Source: Pagrus major
Lineage: Eukaryota > Chordata > Actinopteri > Spariformes > Sparidae
Assembly (NCBI RefSeq): GCF_040436345.1
Contig: NC_133221.1
Span: 26,751,508 to 26,815,507, forward strand
DNA length: 64,000 bases
Reading direction: 5' to 3'
The notes beneath the pieces are model-generated. The model ran no database searches. It worked only from the letters and a program-made list of their open reading frames with translations, and had not been told where the DNA came from. Positions 51,745-64,000 of this stretch are shown piece after piece (the first letter of the stretch is position 1; each line of letters opens with the position of its first letter). The translations under genes were made by a program, and so were the position numbers.

Positions 51745-52146
51745 GGGATAGTTCGGATTTTTTGACATGAAGTTGTATGACATCCTCACCATCAGTGTCG
51801 TGCAACACCGTGAAACAGCTGACGGAGCGGTGCGGTGTGTCAACAGGTGGAAGCGCGCAGTGATACGAAGGGAGGGGAAATAGTGCCAGGTGATCGTGAG
51901 GTCTGACTTTTTTGTCGTAAACGATTTTGTGATGCAAATGTTTTACTCTTTTGAACGGATATTGTTTTTTGAAGCAAAACGCTTTATCTTCGTGACCCCG
52001 CAAATTAGCTGTAACTACTTTCTTCAGCAACAACAGCGGGACAGACCTCGGCTCACAGGACGCAGTGGGGGAAAAGTCACTGCTGATGCACTGATGGTGA
52101 GGATGTCATACAACTTCATGTCAAAAAATCCGAACTATCCCTTTAA
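51745..52146. mobile_element. MITE with about 55-bp near-perfect inverted ends
   Basis: AAGGGATAGTTCGGATTTTT at about 51747 is the exact inverse of AAAAATCCGAACTATCCCTT near 52143. The match continues through CATCCTCACCATCAGTG. It lies 3' of e2f1 and explains the 176-codon open frame there. Confidence 0.75.
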
Positions 52147-52578
52147 GGAAACCAGCCCGATGAGTTCATACTCCACACACAAACACCTGCACAATCCACT
52201 CGGATAAAACATTATCAACAACACAACAAACAAACTCACTCGGTACGAATTATCAAAATAACATTCATATAAATAATTTAAATAGCTATACTCAAGCTAA
52301 AGTCTTGGTCTAAAATGTTTCAATGGCCAAAGAGAAGTGCTAATCATGTGCTGTACAATTTGGGGGACTTTTTGAAATTTTGTACTTGGGCTTGCATTTC
52401 AGGAATCACAACCAATTACGACGCAAAACATTCTCCCACACCCTCCAACACATCACCTGGGTTTTCGACAAAGATTTGTCCATAAAACGTTGATTTCCAG
52501 TCCTCCGTTAGAAGCCCCCGGGAACAGAGTAAACGTCCTAAATCGAGAAGCCCACAAGCTCCTCATCTCTTTCTCCGT

Positions 52579-55500
52579 CTAACTGTCCCCCAAAACCTGT
52601 GATAAGTCCCCAAAGTCACAGTCAAACAGTTCACTGATGCCTTCGTGGTCCTCCAGTCCAAAGTGGTAGTCGTGGCTGTGAGGGGGGGACAGGTTGATGA
52701 AACCATCCGGGAGAGAGAAGCCCTCTCCATTCAGGAAGTCCGAGGAGGAGAGCGGTGAGAAGTCAAAATCAGGCATGTCTCCGAGGCTGGCAAACGGGTC
52801 GCCTCCCAGGAGCGACTCTGTTAGAGAAAGTCAGATGTCAGAAATACTAAAGAACAGTGACATTCGTTGTACTAATCAAACACATGAATATCAACAGACG
52901 TGTGTCATCCGTTTTGTGACAGACAGTACATATCATAGAGCATGCGTCCATTGTACAAAAGCTTTAATCTTATCCTCCCTGAAGTTATCAAGATTGAGAG
53001 TAAAAGCAAAGTACAAAACAGCTCAATGCCTTAAATATTTTTCTCCACTTCCCAACTTCACTTGCAGGCTCATCTTTGTTTGTATCAACATTCTTTAATT
53101 TTTCTATTCAAGTCTCTTGTAACTGTAATTTTTTGTTAGTATGATAAAATGTTTTGTCTGAGAGGTTGCATTAGTAGAAACTTCAGAGCTTGCAGCCTCT
53201 TCTTTGTCCTGCACCTGAACTCAACTGGAGTTGGATGTGCACACTATCTCTGTTCCTTTTTATGCTTTAATATGATGAAATGTTGTCATTTACTCACACT
53301 TGCATTACTGCAAAACACTTCCAATTAATTGCAGTTACTTTGACTCTTTCCTGTTTTCAGTGTATTTAACTGCATCGACTGCCATGAGTTCAAGTTGACC
53401 GCAGCCTGCGTTCTCCAGAAAGAACTTTTTACAGCTACCCTTCAAGATTTTGGGACAAGATTCACTTAAATAGTTTCTGAACACTTCTGATAAATGTGAA
53501 CGCTCACCTGTGTCACCACCTAACACCAGTGACGAGGGGTCCTGCTGGGAGGCTGCTGTCACTGTGGATGACGTGGACGCTGGTGATGATAAACCCACTT
53601 CCAGGGCGGTCGTTGACGTTCTGGCTTGCGATTGGTCTGTGGTTTGTGCGGGAGGTTGGACCAGGGAGGGGTCAGCACTGGGTTTCGAGGGACTACTTCC
53701 TGTCACGGGGCTGCAGACGCCAGAACTGTCTTCTGGACAGAGGAAGACGTCGATTGGACCCCGTGTGCTCTTCAGCGACACCTGGTAACCCTGGAGAGAT
53801 GAAGCCAACATGTTAAACATCTCGCAACCAGGAAATGAGGGTATAAGAAAAAGCTGAATCACGTTTGAGGGCCGTACCTTGCTGGGTTCTGTGACTTGCA
53901 TCTGGGTCTCTGGTGGAGCTCTGATCACCATTACGAGTTGGTCTGGGGAATCAAATGACTTCCTCAAGTCCTGACAGCGCACATAGCCTAACGTGAACAA
54001 AACGGTTAAGGAATACAAGCAGCAAGTGGTGTCATACTGAGACGGTTTTATGAAGTGAGCCCATGTAGCAATATCTTTTATACAACAATGTGTTTCGAAA
54101 AGCGTTGAACCTCGCCCGATCATTGCTTGCGAGCCACTGAGCCTTTCTAGAACGCCCCTTTTGTATCCAATCATGACACTATCACCTGTTATCAAAAGGA
54201 TATTTCTTGTTCTGTGGGTCCTCGGTGAGCATTCGGAGCTGTAGGTTGCATTTGGAAATGAGTTCGTCCAGCTGCTCCTCAGCCTCTGTGAGGTCACACA
54301 CCTCCCTCTGCAACTCTTTATGGCGGGAAACCAAAGCTGTATCGACTCGATTACCCCTGCACGAGAAGATAACACAGCAAAATTTAATAACAAACCAATA
54401 CACCAATTTGATGTAGTTATATATTTTCAGTATGTATATATTTCCGTTTTCTACTGCAACAATTCACCAGTTTCCTCACAACAGTATTGTTTTTCTTTTT
54501 TTACTCACAGCCACTGGATGTTGTTCTTGGACTTCTTGGAGATGAGCTGAATTCCCTCCAGGACGTTGGTTATGTCGTAGATGCGTCTCTTCTGGACATC
54601 AAGGACCTGCGAGGCCCAGTTCAGATCCACCACGCCGTCAGCCGACTGGGACAGCAGGTTCAGAAAGCGCTTGGTGGTCAGGTTCAAGGACGTGTCATAA
54701 CGTGACTTCTCCGCTGTGCTTCGAGGAACTGGAAAGAAAAGAATAAAACAACATATATCAGTTTAAAAATTATCTATTTAACCACAATGGGGAGTTTCTT
54801 TTCTTATAAAACTTATTGGCCCTAACTTAATCTCTGATGTGCCTACAGCACAAATTGAGGCGGCAGTGAAAAAGAACATCCCAACTGTCCAGAAAAACCA
54901 AAACTATATCTTTCGTCTTATTGGATTAAGACTGGTAGGCACTCAGAGTAATGTTTTTTTATGATGGGTTCTTAGGCAAGGGCACGATCAGGAGACTTTT
55001 TTGTATAAGATGAGTATAAGTCACTTTTAAATGACACATTACTTGTGGCAGGTTCATGTACCATGTTATATTGTATATCTATTTAGAAAGTCATCTGCAG
55101 AGATCTACAGTCTACTAGGTTATAGCTCCATGACATTTACATCCTAGAAAACAGTAGATTTCTGACATGTCATACCTGCTTATACACACATATTTAAACA
55201 ACCCCACCCATCAAACACAAACTCTTCTCTCTATAACCAATATGTCCTCAGTTTTAACACCTACGTGTTCCTTCCCTATGTAATGTCCCATGCTGACGTG
55301 ACAGGTGCGATGCTCATTTACTCATGATTTATTCCAAATGCTCTAGCATTGTGTCAAATGGAACTGTAATGTTATTTTTACCCTTCTATGTAATTATAGG
55401 CCCAATTTTGTGAGATCTGATGCCAGCATAATGCTTTTAACTTTGATTTATTTACCTTATTTTTGTAGCATATTGAATATATTACTTCAGACTGGAGTTA

Positions 55501-57295
55501 TTTTCTCAGATACAAGTCTGAGTTTGCTGAGAAACGAGCCATGATCTGTGTCAGTTTTCTCATTTTTTTCATGTTTATCTTGCTCCTTTTATGAAAAATT
55601 GTTGCAAATACTGACATTTATCAAAATGTCATTTCATTACAAAAGTTCGGTTCAGTTTTGTTCTTCAAGTTATTATTATTAGTTTATTTCATTATTATTA
55701 TTATTATTAGTTTATTTCATAGGGACAGTGCACCACTAATCAACAGAGTTAAAAGAAAAACTGTAAGTGGGCCAGAGTTAGCCAACAAGGCTAGTTTTCG
55801 TCCGTTGTCCCTGGCCAGATGTTAAAGGCAGTTAAAGTTAAACATTTTAATTCAAGGGACGTGAATTCAAGATATCTGAAGATCATCTTGGAGATTCAGA
55901 GACACATCTTTAAAATTGTTCCTGAATCTCGGCTGTCTCGAATCATTCTCAGTTCCTCTTTCAAGGAAAATTTGAGACATGGGATTTAATGACTGTGTGT
56001 CACTTTTTGAGCCATTTCAGTTTTATATTCATACTAAATGTCTTGCTCCAGTGTCTACCACATGCAATACTTTCATGAATCAACCTCCCTTGAACCAAAT
56101 CTATTACGTTTGCACTTTTTGCAATACACTTCCCTTAATACAACTGTTGATTGTACTGGTTGTCAAAACATTATGTCTTCTTGTATTTATCCCATTTTAA
56201 AAGACAGAAAATGAATTCATAGTTTGTCTAATAATCAACTAAGAGGAACAACATGTGACCCTGCCTGTCTTTCACACCCCAAGTTTTTGTTTGTTGTGCA
56301 TGTAGTGAAATGGGACTCCATAAGCGGCCACTTACAGCTCAGACTTTATATTTTGAACTAAAACTAAAAACTACTACTACTAAAACTACATGAATGAATG
56401 AATGAATGAATAAATGAATGAATAAGAACGCCCACTGTCTTCCTGTATGCTTAAAACATCTCTTTTGTCATTCAAATATTTCTGATATGAGGTCAGCCTG
56501 CTGAAGACAAAGACATGTTGGCAGGCTGTTGTCTGCGCTCATAAAAGGACAGCTGTTTTTAGGACAATGACGGCTGAAGCAAAGGTCAGAGCAGCATGTA
56601 TGGATTGGACGGCTGACGTGTTGCCTCTGCTGTGAATTTTGGGCAACAATGAGGAAAAATCAGCAGAATAAGCTGCAAGGGTGTGTGTGTGTGTGTGTGT
56701 GTGTACCTCTGGGAGGGGCAGGTGTGGAGGGCGGTGCTTGACCTATGGACGGTCGAGTTGTGCTGACATACTGATGGTCACTATCCAGGTCCAACTTCCT
56801 CTTTACCTGAAGAAATACAGATGGCAGCGGAGGAAACATTGTCAAAAAACTACGATAATTATATCACGTTACCACAAGGATGTACTTGTTATATTAAGAA
56901 GAGGAAAAGACGAAAAATAAGCCCAGCTGAATGACAAGCAGAACATCTTAAAGCGACAGGTGGATGGACTTGTATGTATTATACCACTCAGGTATAAGCA
57001 CTTATAAGCAGCTTCGTCCTACGCCTCCACCCCCCCTCCTCACCGGAGGTCTTCCCAGCACTGGTCGTCTCTTGTCCTGGATCCCCACATCAGCGGGGCC
57101 CTGTGGCGTGGCAAACAGCAGGATTTCCCCCGTGCTGGAGGGCGCAGCGGCCGGGTGGAGTCCCTCATTGCTGGGGCTGGTGATGATCACTATCTGGTGG
57201 TCCTCGCCCAGATCAATACTCCCAGAGTTGAGCAAAGTCTCAAAGTCGGCCAACAGATCCTCGGATGTCTGGCCTGTTATCAGGGTCTCTGACAT
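52579..57295 (-). CDS. e2f1: Transcription factor E2F1
   Basis: Cell-cycle transcription factor; binds TTTSSCGC sites with DP partners and is held by pocket proteins (family knowledge). Exons in transcript order: 57044-57295, 56707-56806, 54509-54728, 54204-54356, 53878-53992, 53508-53790, 52579-52817. Together 1362 nt, 453 residues (human 437). N-terminus has the QIVIITSP and LLFATPQ motifs; a cyclin-binding type KRKLDL lies at about 86-91. The winged-helix DNA-binding domain at about 122-190 includes [13 protein letters not shown]. Exon 4 encodes the leucine-zipper/dimerisation helix, and exons 5-6 the marked box ([10 protein letters not shown]). The C-terminal pocket-binding segment at about 424-447 contains DYHFGLE and LFDCDFGDL. 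Five introns are GT-AG; intron 4 is AT-AC. It is divergent from znf341, as expected from human 20q11. Confidence 0.95.
53993..54203 (-). other. e2f1: U12-type AT-AC intron of e2f1 (intron 4)
   Basis: On the minus strand the intron starts ATATCCTTTT, the minor-spliceosome 5' consensus. A perfect TTCCTTAAC branch site lies at 54005-54013 and the intron ends in AC at 53993, about 12 nt further on. Only this junction keeps the frame: ...[16 protein letters not shown], which lines up with human E2F1. The nearby GT at 54185 paired with the AG at 53989 shifts the frame. Confidence 0.9.
55670..55720. repeat. ATT-rich microsatellite in e2f1 intron 2
   Basis: Interrupted (ATT)n with AGTTTATTTC repeats. 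A separate (GAAT)n tract lies at about 56390-56425 in the same intron. Confidence 0.8.
56680..56704. repeat. GT microsatellite abutting the e2f1 exon 2 donor
   Basis: The (GT)n tract starts at about intron position +3 of the GTACAC donor of exon 2 (56707-56806), read on the minus strand as (CA)n. Confidence 0.85.
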
Positions 57296-58424
57296 GGCAG
57301 TGTGTCACTGAGGAGCCCTTCAGGGGTGTTGAGGGGTCACAAACTAAACTGGATCAACACCTACTGGGTGTGCTCAGTGAATTTAAGGAACAGTGATGAG
57401 ATCTTCTGAAAGTATGCCTGCAGGTGTTTACAGGCAGCTTGAACATTTCTCTAAAAAGTTCTTTTATCTCTCTTTGTCCACCTTAATGTTTATAATCGAG
57501 CTACTACAAGTAATTTATGACTAACTATATTACTTAAACACAAATGATAACATATTGGAAGCTAACAGCTGGAAACTATTTTAGGCTGACGGTAAAACAG
57601 CAAGACAGGATGTTCTGCCAAACAGGAAATCTGGCAAATAAAATTATATTACAAAATGCGTACAAGCTCTGCGAGCCGAGGCTTGAGCCGCTGAGATATT
57701 ATTAAAGAAAGCAGGAATAAATGGCAGTAATACACGCTGGAGGTTAGCGAGCTAGCAAGAGAGCAAGCTAATCTTTTGTTGTCATCTCTCCTGTCAGTAC
57801 AGTAGAGCCGCGAGGCCTGGCCACACTGCCCTCAACACAGCTACCAGCCCTGCTAGCGAGCTAGCTTGTGTCCAAACAACAAAGACTGACACAAGTTCAC
57901 AACAAACCCGATGTAGCCGGCTAACTACCCATTTAATTATATAGCACACAATTATTTCCCCTTACAGCTAAGACAGAGCTTAATTAAATGGCTATTAAAA
58001 CTTTATAGCAGCATTCCAAGAGTGAGCTATCGAAATAAAATATCCACAACACAACAGGCATCACCATAACTCAAAAGCCTCTCTGACAGTGTGTGTAATA
58101 AAGCCACAGGTAGTTCGGCAGAGTATACACGTATTTTTATGAATATGGAATATAGGGCAGATTAGCATGCTAGCTAAGTTATTAGCCGCAATTCTTCAAC
58201 CCCCTCGTTTTGTTGGGGCACGCAGGAAGCAGTCCGACAAAACTGGAAATGTAAGCAAAGAAAGCGGCGAAGTACAAACGCATCCTTTAAAACAGCAGTA
58301 GCAGGTCCTTTGGTCGTTCACACCGCACGCAGTCCATTTATAAAAGCGCCGTCCCGACCCCGTTATCGGCTGTTATTGTTGTTATTGTCCCAGCTGATCT
58401 ACATCTAAACAAGGCTCGGACGGT
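57296..58424 (-). other. e2f1 5' untranslated or first-intron region
   Basis: The interval between the e2f1 ATG and the E2F-site cluster has no credible coding exon. It probably holds the e2f1 leader and perhaps a 5'UTR intron; a possible GTAAGG donor occurs on the minus strand near 57965. No repeat family was recognised. Confidence 0.35.
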
Positions 58425-58535
58425 TTTCGCGCGAAATCTTTTTTGCCGCGAAACCGGCACGTGCACAAATCCGAGGGTTTCCATTGGTCGAGAAGCTTCA
58501 CTTTCCGCAAGGCGGGGTGGACGGCCTCTGATTGG
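58425..58535 (-). promoter_or_regulatory. e2f1: e2f1 promoter: two CCAAT boxes, GC box, two E2F sites
   Basis: Read toward e2f1 (minus strand): inverted CCAAT at 58531-58535, GC box GGCGGGG at about 58511-58517, CCAAT at 58483-58487, an E2F-like TTTGCCGCGAAA at about 58442-58453, and a perfect palindromic E2F site TTTCGCGCGAAA at 58425-58436. This order resembles the autoregulated mammalian E2F1 promoter (family knowledge). The ATG is about 1.1 kb away, so a long leader or a 5'UTR intron is implied; I could not place one with confidence. Confidence 0.65.
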
Positions 58536-59011
58536 TGTAAACGATGGTCTGTCATTTCACCGAGCGCAGAGTCATCGTTCCGAAGGTGCGTTCAGGTTCC
58601 ACGGAATAAATACACTTCCTAGTTTCACGTTCGTTTTGTCACCTTACATGAAATGAACAGACCATTTATTACACTTCATATCTCGCAAGTTGTTCCACAT
58701 TTTAACTATTGCCCGTTTCATTGTTATTCTTAAACTCACGTTCAATTGTGTGTTACACAGAAAAATATTATTTAGAGCTACGAGAAACATGAGCCACAAT
58801 GTCTTGTATCGGATAAACAAACAAGCTCATTTCCAGCAGATACATTTTTTTTTACAGACCATCAGTTTATTCTGACCACTTATTAGGCGAATAACCTACC
58901 CCGATTTTTAGGTTTTATTTGTCTTTGTACTTTCAGTGAGTTGAAAGAGGCGCACCTCAACGGGCAGCCCTTGCTAATCGAGCGCCTATAGCGCAGCGGA
59001 AGAGCTACAAG

Positions 59012-64000
<4,989 letters not shown>

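Larger units (their letters stand above)
48557..52578 (-). other. e2f1 3' flank, probably partly 3'UTR
   Basis: No coding exon is supported. The part next to the e2f1 stop (52579) is probably 3'UTR, but I could not fix a polyadenylation site. It contains the hairpin at 51139-51196 and the MITE at 51745-52146. Confidence 0.35.

Noticed and set aside
51503-52033. 176-codon open frame on the minus strand
   Set aside because: Lies mostly in the inverted-repeat element at 51745-52146 and e2f1 3' flank; no family motif.
53989-54185. GT-AG borders for e2f1 intron 4
   Set aside because: Joining at GT 54185 and AG 53989 shifts the frame; the AT-AC borders restore the conserved protein.
53335-54393. 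352-codon open frame on the minus strand
   Set aside because: It runs through parts of e2f1 exons 4-6 and their introns in mixed frames; splice sites and homology define the real exons.

Overview
The window looks like chromosomal DNA from a ray-finned (teleost) fish. The genes are split into many short exons by compact introns. Long CA/GT microsatellites are common, and the transposon fauna is fish-like: hAT and piggyBac remnants, a GIY-YIG/Penelope-type fragment, LINE tails and many palindromic MITEs. No bacterial or viral gene layout and no CRISPR array were seen. Gene names rest on protein motifs recognised by eye; no database search was run.

Layout. (1) About 1-16.3 kb holds no gene that I can support, only repeats, including a piggyBac remnant at 1.8-2.7 kb, a hAT element with target-site duplication at 5.56-6.65 kb, a LINE 3' end near 12 kb and a polypurine tract at 13.7-14.3 kb. 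(2) About 16.36-30.37 kb and 31.32-48.16 kb are two direct copies of one segment, each carrying a transglutaminase gene on the minus strand. Copy B (32343-44386) reads as a complete 14-exon, 701-residue gene with the Cys-His-Asp triad. Copy A (16758-24601) keeps twelve exons open but has lost exon 2 and its normal start codon. (3) 52579-57295 (minus) is e2f1: seven exons and 453 codons, with a minor-spliceosome AT-AC intron. (4) 59012-64000 (plus) is the 5' part of znf341, ten exons visible, running off the right edge.

How they fit together. e2f1 and znf341 are divergent and share a compact 5' region with E2F palindromes, two CCAAT boxes and a GC box, and a YY1-like motif lies over the znf341 start codon. 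E2F1 and ZNF341 are also neighbours on human chromosome 20q11, which supports both identifications. The transglutaminase pair is a recent tandem duplication: I see about 11 amino-acid differences over roughly 625 shared residues. Since duplicating, copy B has gained an intronic solo LTR and other inserts, and copy A has decayed at its 5' end.

The most notable points are the 5' decay of copy A (exact 70-bp loss of the start codon, and exon 2 replaced by SINE-like sequence), the AT-AC intron of e2f1, a 48-nt microexon in the transglutaminase hinge, and a His/Gln double homopolymer in znf341.
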